Shown here piece after piece: positions 43,566 to 55,360 of a stretch of DNA of 64,000 nt (positions are counted from its first letter, which is position 1; every line of letters starts with the position of its first letter). The notes below the pieces were generated by a model. That model had not been told where the DNA came from. It saw only the letters and a list, made by a program, of their open reading frames with translations, and did not search any database. This DNA comes from Charina bottae (lineage: Eukaryota; Chordata; Lepidosauria; Squamata; Charinaidae), in assembly GCA_023362775.1 (NCBI GenBank), contig JALMGJ010000006.1:58247501-58311500 (forward strand), in the 5' to 3' direction. The position numbers were made by a program, and so were the translations under genes.

Positions 43566-46440
43566 CAACAACAATATATAAACATGAATGGGGCAAAAGT
43601 AAAATGAAGTTGTGTTTAATATATACTAAACTACAATTAAATTAATTAAAACAGTTAATACGATTATTCCCCATTCATTTAACAATTTTACATTTCATTA
43701 AAATTGTAATTCAGCAGAATTTCTGGAGGGGATCAAGTGACACCCCCCCCTCCCAAGATATTGGGGTCTGCAAGTTGTGCATCTCTGTCACACACAAATG
43801 GCAGGATATAAAAGAATCCAATAAAAAGTGAAAGCCCATTACATTCTCAAGAGGGAGAGGAAGTGATTCTAGGTTGTACTGTCAAGGAAATTAATCTGAT
43901 ATACTTGTGTTTCACTGTCAGCTAGTTTATGAGACAGAAGTGTAAGGAAAATTCTTGCTGGAGTCTTCCAGTTCATTCACTAAAATCTGTAGTTAGCAAG
44001 CATATGTGTGAGCATAGAATCAATTTAGACTATTTAGAGACATATTTGTGAAGTCAAAGGGACAAAATGTTTATTCAGGAAGTATCATACTGTGATATAA
44101 AACCAGCACTTCTAAACTTTCCCTCCTCAAGAGGGCAAGAAAAGCTATGTTTCCTGTAGGAAATAGGCTGAATGGAAAGCTGAAGGATATTTTTCTTGAA
44201 ATCAGGGGAAAGCCGAGCAGAACAAAGAAAGGAACAGGTGAACTGGCCAGCTTGCTGCCTCTACTTTTCTCTTTCTACCACCAGTGGTCAATAGCATGAA
44301 AGGGATAAAGGTACCAGGCTTCTGGAGCTGCATTTCCAACCAAAGACGTTTCAAGAGAAGTATTTTGCAATCAGAGAAATGAAATATACAGTATACTTTC
44401 ATGTATCTGTATTAGAAAGATGGCAAAACATTCCTTATCATTTGGCAGGATAATATACAGTATGTGTTTAAAATGATACACAGATTTCACCTATTTAGTG
44501 GCCACATGGCTCACAATGATTAAGATATAAACTTAGATACTCAACAATTACTTTAGGTTACACTACCATTTTGTCTATTAGATATTCTGCCTGTAATTAA
44601 TTACAAAGGAATGGCTATGGACAAGAATAGGTAAGTTTGTTGTATTATAAAACTTTCCTATTACCTTAAAGGAGTCACAGGCATCCTCCTTATACCCCAT
44701 ATTTTAAAACAAATCTTTAATGTGCAATCATTCATAAAATTTTATGGGGAATATATTGTTTTATACATATATTGTTGTCTTCCATTGATAACTCTTTGTT
44801 TTCTCACTATTGTTCCATCTTTTTCTTTACCAGGAAAATCCATTCAGGAGAAAAATACAAAATGGCTTCTCAGTGTGGTTTTACTGCCAGCTGTGGGGAG
44901 CTGGTTGTCTAGAAGCTTCCAAGATCATTATTTAAAGCAGCTGCTTTGGGAAACTCAATAATAATTCACACATAGCTTTTAGCTCCTGGATTAAAATAGA
45001 TCACAATCACTGTCTTAACTACCCAAGTATTTTTTTTACATAGAAAATGTATATAGATATAGAGAACACACTCATGGTGATTTTCTAAAACTGTATTTAA
45101 GTGGTTTGCTGGAAAAAAGCCTAAATGTTATGTGCTTGGAACACTTAGAACTTTAACAACTCATATCATTTGAATTTGTCTATAATTCTCCTAAAACAAT
45201 ACTTTCAATAATTAATTCATTTTTAACTGAGTGTGCCATGAAAAGGAAATAAAAACCTAACAGCAGAGAAAGGCTGGGATAAAGAGTCAAATGATACACC
45301 ATTCCTGGGACACATTTCCATCTATTTCAATAGAGGGGCTTGATCCAGCCATGCAGAAAAACAGGAAATATTATTAAGGCAGAGAGGTTCTTCTGGAATT
45401 TTTAAAAAGTTTTTGTTAGCAAAGAACCAGAACCAGTCCTAACAGGATGGTGGCCTCTTTGCATCTGCCTCAGGCTTCACTCTGTCCAGCTAGATTCTCT
45501 GCCTCCTCACTACATAAAGCAGGCTTTAGTCTCTGGTCTCTGAAGATTGTCTGCTCTGAGTTGCATCCTTCCTTGCTTGTACTCCCAAAGGTGTTCAGTT
45601 TTACTCCTACCATGGATCCTCCTGTTAGCATTGCTTAGCTTTCTACTCTTCCTAGAAACTAGCTCACCAAGACTTAAGGGGCTCTTTCCAGCCTCCATCT
45701 TGCCAAAAATCTTGCTTTCTCTCTTTTCCTGGTATTCTTCCTCCTTTCTTCCTTTCCCAAGTGATCCTCCAGCAATTTTACTTCCTTTATCTTCAAAGGT
45801 TTTTTGCCAGCAAGAGGAAAATAAGAGGTATATAAGATTGTGTTCTATGAAAATAAGAGGTATTTATGTCAGGAAAATCATAAAGGTAACACAAATGCAG
45901 TAAAATGTAGTAGAATATGTTGCTTAAGAAGGTGTGTGTAAAACAAAAATGAATGAACATTAAATATCAAAATGAATATGTAAGGGAGGAACAAATGGTT
46001 TTGGGGAGAATAATGCTGGCATTCATCCAAGTGATCTCATGAGAATGCACATACAGTATAACTATGTTGTACAAATATAACATTCTCTGCTATTTTATAT
46101 GAATAAACACTTTATTATATGATTCAAGAATAATATCCAAAACAACAGTAGCTGAAGATGTGGAATAATCCTCTATCTTGAGAGGGATAAGACACAATTG
46201 TTTTTTCTGTACTGGCTGGTACAAACACTGCAACAATAATCTAGTGTTTAAAAAGAGATTTTTTATATTTCATTTACGCTTTTTCCAAGATTGCATTTTA
46301 AACATTCCTGAACTTTTGAAAGGTCCATCTACATAGCAATCAATCACTAAAACACTTTCCAGTCCTGGAAAATAATCATAAACACTTCACTTGCATTTTT
46401 TTAAAAAAATATTTTTGCATACACAAATTTTTGAAAAAAA
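43566..46440. other. No gene recognised
   Basis: Mostly AT-rich. At 44848 a strong-looking plus-strand splice acceptor (CTTTTTCTTTACCAG) opens into 40 or so codons without a credible donor. 45450-45800 is pyrimidine-rich with no identifiable product. Confidence 0.4.
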
Positions 46441-46565
46441 TGGACCGTGGAAGCATCTTCGGACAGCGCTGGCTCTTCGACTAACAAACGGAGATGAGCA
46501 CCGGCCCCTAGAGTTGGACACGACTGCACAAATGTGCGAGAGAAACCTTTACCTTTACCCTTACT
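46441..46565 (+). mobile_element. 5'-truncated Sauria SINE
   Basis: GCTGGCTCTTCGACTAACAA, GAGATGAGCACCGGCCCCTA and AGAGTTGGACACGACTG match the 3' third of the full SINE at 2837-3175. Confidence 0.8.
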
Positions 46566-47639
46566 CAACCTCATGTCTTTGGATGTCCAGATGACAATCC
46601 CATTATCCCTGACTATTGTTTACCTGGGAACCCAAGAGCTAACCACAGTGATTAAATGCTGAAGAAACTCCACTACATGGAAATATTACAGCGCTGGGAG
46701 CCTTTAGTTAGAGTGCAAAGAAAACATGGAGTGGAGACATGATATAAAATCATTCATGATGTAACAGATGAGGATATGATTTTTTTTCACCTTCTCCCAT
46801 CATATTAAAATTTAGATCAAGCCTATCACTTGCCAGACAGAATATTCAAAATTAGTTCTCAGGCAAACTACAAAGTTAGTGCAGTTATCCTAGTCTGGAC
46901 GGGCTTGGAATAGGAAAGGAATTGCTCATTTTGCTGTTCCCTCTGTCTGGAGGATTGTCAAGAAGCTCATTCTGTCATGGTATGTGGGGAACTCCTCTGG
47001 TATTAACAGTGCAGTTCACATGGGGCAAGAAAGACAGTAAATATGCTTTTCATCATGTTTCTCAGGCAAAAAGCAATGAAGGAAGAATGCAAAAATGTCT
47101 CAGACAGATCCTCCCTAATTCACATTAATATAAGAAGGGGAGAAGTAAACTATAATCAGCCTTGCAAGATTCTGTTATTATAGCCAATCTTAAAAAAATA
47201 GCATTTTCAAAATATACATAAAAACTAAAAAGATTGAAACAAAGAAGCCTACAAAGAAAAAGAAACAGAACTAAAAAGGTGTGAAAAAACACAAAACAAA
47301 CTACTACAAAGTGACTTCCGAATTTCTATAACAAAGATATATATAAATCAATATCAATCTCTTATTCCAATTCATATTATAGTAAACATATCTATAAAGC
47401 ATTTAAATTCTCATTATTACATTCCCTTCTAAAACAAAATTACCCTCCCAGTTAAAGAAAAACATATAAAACGCTTCAAATATAATTTGGAACCTAATAT
47501 AGTAACAAACGCTATACTTCTTCACTATAATATGCTCCTTTCTGCCAACCAAACTAACATTTACCAAAAATGTAAGAATTTTCAAAATAGCCTAACCATT
47601 TATCCAAACCTTTAAGAAACCATCCTGATAAACACTTTA

Positions 47640-48655
47640 GACAATTATCTCACTTCAAAGTAAACCAAGGAATTTACATGTCTCAGTATTATGTACAGAG
47701 CTTTCTTCTTGTCAATTTCAAATTCTACAACCTGCTTTAAAAAGCCCAAATATTTGTCCAAAATCTTCCAACCTCTAGAGTTTAATTCTCTTTCTTGATC
47801 ATGGTGTGGTGGCAACACTGTCTTGTTATCTTCAACTTTCGACAACTCAATTTTCCTTTGACTATTTAAACGTAAGTCACCAATTCTCATCTTTTTCTTT
47901 GGAGAAACCACTTTACTCTCAAGGTAGTTTTCAGCCTTATCAGTTTCTCTCGATTCCTGTGACAATTTGGACTCCACAAATTCTGAGAAATGCTCCAAGA
48001 CAGCATTCTCTCCAGTCTTTTTATTTCCGGTGTGGCCAATCGGGAAAATAAAAAGTAATAACAAACAGTGTTCCCATGGGAAAGTGAAAGCAAATAGATC
48101 AGAACGCCAATCTGCAGATTCACTGAAGAAGAGAAAGTTTTATATTCCTCAAAAATCACTTTAATAAAAAAAGCAATAAAAATGAAATTCTTTAAATCTC
48201 AATTTAAGAAATTATATATAAAAAGCCAAATTACCAAGTTAATAATTTTCAAAAATAATGAGAGTCACCAAGAGATTCCACATTTCTTTGTTGTAGAATG
48301 CCTCTCTTTGGTAAAATTCAAACAAAAAAAACTTAGTGCTATAGGAATGGGGTGGGCAGCTTTAAGGTCCATTTTGGCTTCAGAGCGGCTTGGGAAGAAG
48401 ATGATGGCCCCTCCTCCCAGCTGATTGCTTACCAATCGATCGCAGAATGCTGTTTTGCGGTCTTCTGGCTGTGACCAGCCATCTGGAGAACACATGGGGT
48501 GATTCCTAGGGTTCTCCTTAATCCAGAGAATGCTTCGGGGCTCCAAGGAAGCCTGCCTGAGCCCAAGAAAAAAAGCCACTCTGACAGGTCAGTCCGCAGA
48601 CAGCGGAAAAAAACAGCTCAAGACGCCATTGTCCCCACCGGAAGTCAAAAACAGT
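47640..48655 (-). mobile_element. Possible L1-like 5' region with ORF1-like frame
   Basis: Read on the minus strand, it starts near 48655 with ACTTCCGGTGGGGACAATGG, a GC-rich leader typical of LINE-1-type 5'UTRs. It passes a CTGTCTGCGG-CTGACCTGTCAGAG region and reaches a 139-codon frame (48064-47645) rich in charged residues (LEHFSEFVESKLSQESRE, KAENYLESKVVSPKKK) that could be an ORF1 coiled-coil fragment. The sequence below 47640 is AT-rich with no reverse transcriptase. Family assignment is tentative. Confidence 0.35.
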
Positions 48656-48714
48656 TTTAATCTTACTGCATTGATTTCTTGGTCTGATCTACATCTCGAA
48701 GCTGACACATCAAT

Positions 48715-48990
48715 CATATCCCCTGTTCAGCCAGAGGTGGAGATGTGTAACTGGGTATATTCTGCATATTGAAGATACCTCACCCCATGCTGACTAATAA
48801 CCTCTCCCAGTGGTTTCATGTAGAAATGAAACAGCAGTGGAGAAATAGCCAAGCTCTCTGCCACTCCATGAAGAATAGCATCTATATTACAACCAGAATT
48901 AATTAATTAATTAATTAGATTTATATCCTCCTTTTCATTTAGGAGCTCATGAAATTATTCATTTGATTGCTTGTCAGCACAAGAACCCAG
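48715..48990 (-). pseudogene. Decayed L2 fragment
   Basis: GGAGATGTGTAACTGGGTAT, CATATTGAAGATACCTCACC and CTCCCAGTGGTTTCATGTAG match the YADD-to-FNIYMKPL block of L2 on the minus strand. It then jumps to a 3' end with an (ATTA)n tail (48898-48916) and ATTTATATCCTCC. Confidence 0.65.
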
Positions 48991-50838
48991 ACTTTTCTTA
49001 CACACTGTATAATTTAAATTCTAGGTTTCTTCTCCTGCCATTCCAATGGCTTTACTGTCTTTCAGTCTTGTATTTTTCAAGCTTAACATAACTAACATTC
49101 CTGCTGTGGCAAGCTATATCTCTCACACAGCAAACACTACTGAATCAGATTTAATGACCTGGCATCTTTAAGAAAAAAATGTTCTATTGCTCAGTACCAA
49201 CCTTTCACAATTTGGAAGTATCCATTTATTTTAAATACAGCTCCTATCAATCACAGCCAGCATGACTACCAGACCAGTAGGAACTTTCTTCAGTTCAATA
49301 ATACAGTATGTAAATTTTAAGCTTACTAGATACCCTTTTTCATAGCATCATGATCTCTATATCACAATATGCTCAACACTCTTAGTATATGAGCTAATAC
49401 GTGATAAATATGTTATATTGGGTATTTGTGTTCCAGAATTAATATGCCAGAGTACTTGCTGAGCCTTAAAGAAAAAGATTCTTAAAATAAGAAGTCTTTT
49501 GCAAACCAATTGCAACAAATATACTTGAACATATGTAAGAAAAGAGCAATAGTCAAAATATGTTGCCCTCACATTCACTGAGTGTTTCTCTTGTTGCCAG
49601 TTATGCTTATTTAATTCTATGATGTTAATTCTTGGAGCTTCTATACCCATTATATTTAAGTTGCTATAGGATTTTGGTATGTTTTGGTATGTTTACAATC
49701 ATATCACAGACTAAATTAGATTAAAGCATCTATTTTACTAACAGGAGAAAAAACGCAGACAATATAGAGCATAATGTAGTATTATAAACACACATACACA
49801 TTGCCTTTTTTGTTACACATAATGTAGTTTTACTAAGGTTGCTTTGTTATTCTGTAAATCACTATTTTATCATAAGATGAGATGCACTGTGTGTATATGC
49901 ACGAATATGATACATGGAAATTGCAATCATGTAGGCTATTTTTTTCCTTCATTTTCCCCCAGCATTTCATTATTGGGAGTGAGGTTTAAAAAACAGCTGC
50001 TTCTTTGGGAGATTAGGAGAATTTCATGGAAATTTTCAGGAACAGATATAATGTTTATCTTAATCACTAGTGTACTTTTGCTTTTAACTTTATTTTTAAA
50101 GTCATGTTGCTACCTGGCTGAAAGGATATCATTAGGTAATCTCTTCTCAAGAGCATCTTTTTCTATGGTAAAAAGATTCAAGTGTCAGGACTTTAGAATT
50201 GTATGAAAAGTACATGTGGGCTGCCACAGGAACAGATTTTCTTATTGTCATCCAACAATCCAATTTTTCCTTACAGGACTGGAGATCCCATTGAGCAGAC
50301 ATTAGACATATGTGGAATGATGCAAGGGCCAGGATAGGAAGAGAACCCCATCATACAAGGAGAGGTCATCTCACATAAAACAGAAGACAATTGCCTCTTA
50401 TAGCAAACATACATTTTAAATAATTTCCTGAGTAAAACTCAGAGTAAGGCAAATTTTACGAACACTTTTGAAATATAGATTTTCCTGGATTTTGTATCTT
50501 GTAACAGAATTACCAGGCTCTCAAATGTTTATAAATAGGAGTAAAATGAAGATGTTAATCTCATTTATAAATCTCAGAAAACTTTAAATGGCAGTAGACA
50601 AGCAGAGAGAATTAATTTGTCACCTATTAGCACCCTATTACTAATAAAATGGTTGGTGGAGATAACTGAATTTTCCACATGCTGTTTAGCATCAGCTCAA
50701 AACTATGATTGGCTTTAAAATACTAGATCATCTCATTTTCTGTTAAAATACACGTCTATAGGACCATTCATTCAAAATAACTATAGTTGTTATTTCAAAT
50801 GAATATAAGGAAGTACTTTCAAATGAATACAACATTTC
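48991..50838. other. No gene recognised
   Basis: AT-rich; short chance ORFs. Confidence 0.45.
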
Positions 50839-51010
50839 ATTGTTAAGAGTTATTGAACAATGAAACAGACTTCTCAGAGGCAAGAATGATCTGTCCTTTG
50901 CTGGAGGAATTTAAACAGTGGCTGAATAGCTATCTATTGGGAATGCTATGGTAATGAATTTCGGATGATCTGCAAGATCTTTTCCAACCTTTATATTCTA
51001 TTATTCTAAT
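50839..51010 (+). mobile_element. CR1-type LINE 3' end
   Basis: TGAACAATGAAACAGACTTC, GGAGGAATTTAAACAGTGGC, ATGATCTGCAAGATCTTTTC and TTATATTCTATTATTCTA match the characteristic CR1 3' terminus (short ATTCTA-type octamer end). The rest of the element is absent. Confidence 0.7.
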
Positions 51011-51019
51011 ATGAAAGAT

Positions 51020-51047
51020 TTGTTGTTGTTGTTGTTGTTGTTGTTGT
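51020..51047. repeat. (GTT)n microsatellite
   Basis: About nine GTT units. Confidence 0.9.
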
Positions 51048-51863
51048 ATTTTGAATGTTAAATAAACTGAAATTGGCTCCTGTTTTCTCCTCTACTTCAG
51101 CTGTATGAAGTCCATTTATTCCATTAAACACAATTTACAATGTTTTATAAATTATAAACCAGTCTAACCTACCGTATTTTCTCATAAAGTATCAGATACA
51201 TAAAAATGTTATTGGAACAGCTAACAGTAAAATTCCTCATGTATGAACTGTTTAGCAGCTGATTTTCCTCTGCTTGGGCATGGGCAGCAAACTGCAAATT
51301 GCTTATGTACTTGTGTCAGACATTGAGACTCATTTGGCAGCATTTGTAGCTTTGTCCATAGATTTCATCCTATTTGTAAAATGGCACCTTAGAGCATAGT
51401 TCCTGTAAAGCTAACATAGTTTTCCCCCATAAATGTCCTATTCATTTTGTGAAATTTCTAAACATCTAAAGAATCATATTCTAATGATTACCAAATGAAA
51501 AGCATTAAATTTGCAATATAAAGTTCAGACCAGTAGAATTTTTTGTACAATAGCAAAAATGGGACTGGGTAGATAAGCTACCACAAACTCTATGATTGCT
51601 CCAACCCCAATTTGGCCACACCAGATTCTTTTACATTTTTTCAGTTTTTTTTTTTAAAAGAAGATTTTGCAATGGTTGAGCTTCCTGCTAAGATGGCTAC
51701 TTTGAGTGAGGCAGCTCTGATTCTCTGCTACCAGCTTACAGCGTGAGTTTTCACCTTTGGTAGTAAAATACAATCTCTGTATGAAGTATGTTTCCAAAAA
51801 CTGTTGTTGTTGTTGTTCTCTTTCTTTAATCATTTTCCAACACCCATTGCATATAACTTAGAC

Positions 51864-51918
51864 CAGTGTTTCTTAACCTTGGCAACTTCAAGCTGTGTGG
51901 ACTTCAACTCCCAGAACA
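51864..51918 (+). mobile_element. Half of a palindromic hAT-type MITE
   Basis: CAGTGTTTCTTAACCTTGGC, AACTTCAAGCTGTGTGGACT and TCAACTCCCAGAA are the left-end sequence of an abundant palindromic MITE of squamates. The mirror half is missing. Confidence 0.55.
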
Positions 51919-52911
51919 ATAAACAGAACCAAAGATCTCCACTGTGTCTCATACATCATAAATATGAAACAAATGTTCTGTTTCAGTGAATCTTGCAATA
52001 TTGATTCTTTCTTAAAATATGCCTTCCAAAGGGGCTGAAGTATGCGTTAGAAAATAATTTTTAAAGTGTAAAGGTTAAGGAGCAGAATTTTAGCCTTTTT
52101 TAAAAACCTATGCCATATCACCCCATCAATCTTTGTTCAGGATGACACTAATATTTCAAGAAAACTCACCAAGCTATAAAACCATACTATATATTATATT
52201 AAGAGTATGATATAATTGCCACAATTTCCATTCAGAAGAACAATGAAGATTACAGTGTAACTGTAAACGTTGACAGAACTCCACACACAGGATCTTGAGT
52301 ATGGAAATCTGGACAGACAACTGTCAATTAATATTTATGACTTTATTACTACAATTAACTACAAATTCAGCTGTTAACTCTAAATTATGGTTTACTTTAG
52401 CACTACATGATTGACTTTGGGATTCACTATCCTATGGTCCTCACCTCCAGTCCATTTGCAAGAAGAAAACTGAAAGAACTGGATTTCATTTTTAGTACAG
52501 CTTATAATTATGTCCAAATCTGGGGGGAGGGGGAAACCTGCAGTAAGCATTAATTATGGTTTACGGAAATAAACCTTAGACTTAGATTACATTACTTTTA
52601 AGTCAAAAAATAAATGTAAAATAGTTAACCGGGGGAGGGGGGAACTTCTGTTTGTGGCCATGCCAAAAATAGGAGAAGAGACCAAGTGAGTTTGAGATTG
52701 TATTGCAAGTCTAGCATCCAAACCAAGGGTAGCAATATTAAAAGCTAATTGCATACTGCCTCTTCTCCTCCCCAAATTGTCTCAATCAATGGCCATTCCA
52801 TTTAGTCAAGTATTAGATACCATTTAATAGTTGGTAATGAAATTTGTTCTTGTGGGATCTCCAGGTACAGCTAGGAAAGACTACAGTTTTATTAGACAGT
52901 ACTGGCAAGAT

Positions 52912-54678
52912 CTCCAGCAACGGAGATTGTTACCTTGTCGTGGTGCTGGAGCTTGAGCACCTCAATGAAATGATGAGCTAAACCGTGAAGGGACACCCAA
53001 GACGGGAAGGTCGTGGCAGAGAGGTCAGACTAAATACGATCCCTGGGGAAGGTAATGGCAACCCACCCCAGTATTCTTGCCGTGAAAACTAAATGGATCA
53101 GTACAACCAAGATATGTCGGTATACCATCGGAAGATAGGACTCCCAGGTCGGAAGATGGTCAAAATGCTACTGGGGAGGAACAGAGGATACGTTCAACTA
53201 GCCGCAGATGTGATGACGCAGCTAGCTCAAAGCCGAAAGGACGGCTAGCGGCCGATGGTGCTGGTGGTGAACAACGAATCCGATGTTCTAAAGATCAACA
53301 CACCATAGGAACCTGGAATGTAAGATCTATGAGCCAGGGCAAATTGGATGTGGTTATTGGTGAGATGTCAAGATTAAATATAGACATTTTAGGTGTCAGT
53401 GAACTGAAATGGACTGGAATGGGCCACTTCACATCAGATGACCACCAGATCTACTACCGTGGACAAGAGGACCACAGAAGAAATGGAGTAGCCTTCATAA
53501 TTAATAATAAAGTGGCTAAAGCAGTGCTTGGATACAATCCAAAAAACGATAGAATGATCTCAATTCGAATTCAGGGTAAGCCATTTAACATCACAGTGAT
53601 CCAAATATACGCCCCAACCACAGATGCTGAAGAAGCAGAAGTAGATCAGTTCTATGAGGATCTGCAGCACCTACTGGATAATACACCAAAAAGAGATGTT
53701 ATTTTCATCACAGGAGACTGGAATGCTAAGGTGGGTAGTCAAACAACGGACTGGTTTAAGATTGGGAAAGGAGTACGGCAGGGTTGTATACTCTCACCCT
53801 ACCTATTCAACCTGTACGCAGAACACATCATGCGACGTGCTGGGCTTGAGGAATCCAAGGCTGGAGTTAAAATCGCTGGAAGAAACATTAACAATCTCAG
53901 ATATGCAGATGATACCACTTTGATGGCTGAAAGCGAGGAGGAGTTGAGCCTTATGACGAAGGTGAAAGAAGAAAGTGCAAAAGCTGGGTTGCAGTTAAAC
54001 CTCAAAAAAACCAAGATTATGGCAACCAGCTTGATTGATAACTGGCAAATAGAGGGAGAAAAAGTGGAGGCAGTGACAGACTTTGTATTTCTAGGCGCAA
54101 AGATTACTGCAGACGCTGACTGCAGCCAGGAAATCAGAAGACGTCTACTTCTTGGGAGGAGAGCAATGGCAAATCTTGATAAAATAGTTAAGAGCAGAGA
54201 CATCACACTGACAACAAAGGTCCGCATAGTTAAAGCAATGGTATTCCCTGTAGTAACCTATGGCTGTGAGAGCTGGACCATAAGGAAGGCTGAGCGAAGG
54301 AAGATAGATGCTTTTGAACTGTGGTGTTGGAGGAAAATTCTGAGAGTGCCTTGGACTGCAAGAAGATCAAACCAGTCTATACTCCAGGAAATAAAGCCAG
54401 ACTGCTCACTTGAGGGAATGATATTAAAGGCAAAACTGAAGTACTTTGGCCACATAATGAGAAGACAGGATATCCTGGAGAAGAAGCTGATGCTAGGGAA
54501 AGTGGAAGGCAAAAGGAAGAGGGGCCGACCAAGGGCAAGATGGATGGATGATATTCTGGAGGTGACGGACTCAACCATGGGGGAGCTGGGGATGGTGACG
54601 GCCGACAGGAAGCTCTGGTGTGGGCTGGTCCATGAAGTCACAAAGAGTCAGAAGCGACTGAATGAATAAACAACAAAA
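52912..54678 (+). mobile_element. BovB/RTE LINE with both ends and an internal deletion
   Basis: An insertion flanked by a perfect 11-bp target duplication, ACTGGCAAGAT (52901-52911 and 54679-54689). The 5' region (AACGGAGATTGTTACCTTGT onward) leads to the endonuclease frame; the 3' end is CACAAAGAGTCAGAAGCGAC followed by AATAAACAACAA. At 1,767 bp it is much shorter than a usual BovB of about 3 kb because the middle is missing, yet both termini are present. Confidence 0.88.
53329..54669 (+). CDS. BovB endonuclease-reverse transcriptase, in-frame deleted
   Basis: A 446-codon open frame, open a few codons further 5' (GTWNVRS). Residues 1-142 are most of an APE-type endonuclease: LGVSELKWTGMG (catalytic E), IYAPTTDAEE and GDWNAKVG. 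At about residue 143 (near 53750) the sequence jumps to TTDWFKIGKGVRQGCILSP, in the middle of the reverse transcriptase, then NNLRYADDTTLMAESEEEL (catalytic pair) and the C-terminal region (YGCESWTIRKAE, ELWCWRKILRVPWTARRSNQ). Missing are the endonuclease C-terminus with its histidine and the reverse transcriptase fingers with the first catalytic aspartate, so the product cannot be a normal enzyme. The frame is nonetheless uninterrupted to its natural stop. Confidence 0.85.
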   Translation: MSQGKLDVVIGEMSRLNIDILGVSELKWTGMGHFTSDDHQIYYRGQEDHRRNGVAFIINNKVAKAVLGYNPKNDRMISIRIQGKPFNITVIQIYAPTTDAEEAEVDQFYEDLQHLLDNTPKRDVIFITGDWNAKVGSQTTDWFKIGKGVRQGCILSPYLFNLYAEHIMRRAGLEESKAGVKIAGRNINNLRYADDTTLMAESEEELSLMTKVKEESAKAGLQLNLKKTKIMATSLIDNWQIEGEKVEAVTDFVFLGAKITADADCSQEIRRRLLLGRRAMANLDKIVKSRDITLTTKVRIVKAMVFPVVTYGCESWTIRKAERRKIDAFELWCWRKILRVPWTARRSNQSILQEIKPDCSLEGMILKAKLKYFGHIMRRQDILEKKLMLGKVEGKRKRGRPRARWMDDILEVTDSTMGELGMVTADRKLWCGLVHEVTKSQKRLNE

Positions 54679-55174
54679 ACTGGCAAGATTGAAGAGGGTG
54701 CAGCTCTGTCCTATTCTAAAACATATCACCTTTTCCTGACAAATCATGTCAAGTTGTCAAAATTTTGAAAAAGGTGGTATTGCCAATATATTTTTAAATT
54801 TTAAGAAATATTTCTATCATGGAATATGAAATTAATCCACAAAGCACCAGTACAAGGAATATGGGCATATATACTCTACCAGTGCATGCTTTGTGAACAA
54901 ATTACAATCACTACCTACATTGCAGTTTACCCCCCTCCCAAATCTTTGCAGATGCCACAACCTCCTAATTAAGTGATATAATCCCATTTCCTAATTAGCT
55001 GTGTTATTCCAACTCTTTAAAACTCAAAGATTCCATAGACATTTCAGGAAATGTCCATGGGATTTCAAGAAAGAAAAGATGTCAGGTTAAAAAGTCTTAA
55101 TTTTTTTAATCATGCTTCATAATTTCTCTCTTCATCCCAATATTTAAACTTGTATTACTCACAAACTTTCTAAT

Positions 55175-55360
55175 TTGTATATAGGAAGCTGTCTTATTGA
55201 ATCAGATTATTGATCCAAGTAGTTCAGCACTGTCTACATTGACTGAAAATGAGTCTCCAGGTTTCAGACTGGCATTTTTCCCGCTCTAAGTCAAAATATA
55301 AGGATGGAGCCTAGAGCATTTGTAGGCAAGGCATTATGCTCTTCCACTCGTTCTTTCCCA
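55175..55360 (-). mobile_element. Decayed tRNA-derived SINE
   Basis: Plus-strand words GGAAGCTGTCTTATTGAATC, CATTGACTGAAAATGAGTCT and CAAGGCATTATGCTCTTCCA correspond to a reptile SINE whose tRNA head is read on the minus strand (AGTGGAAGAGCATAATGCC). Old copy. Confidence 0.5.

Noticed and set aside
44848..44961. Possible plus-strand host exon after a strong acceptor tract
   Set aside because: No credible donor or partner exon; frame runs to stops soon after.
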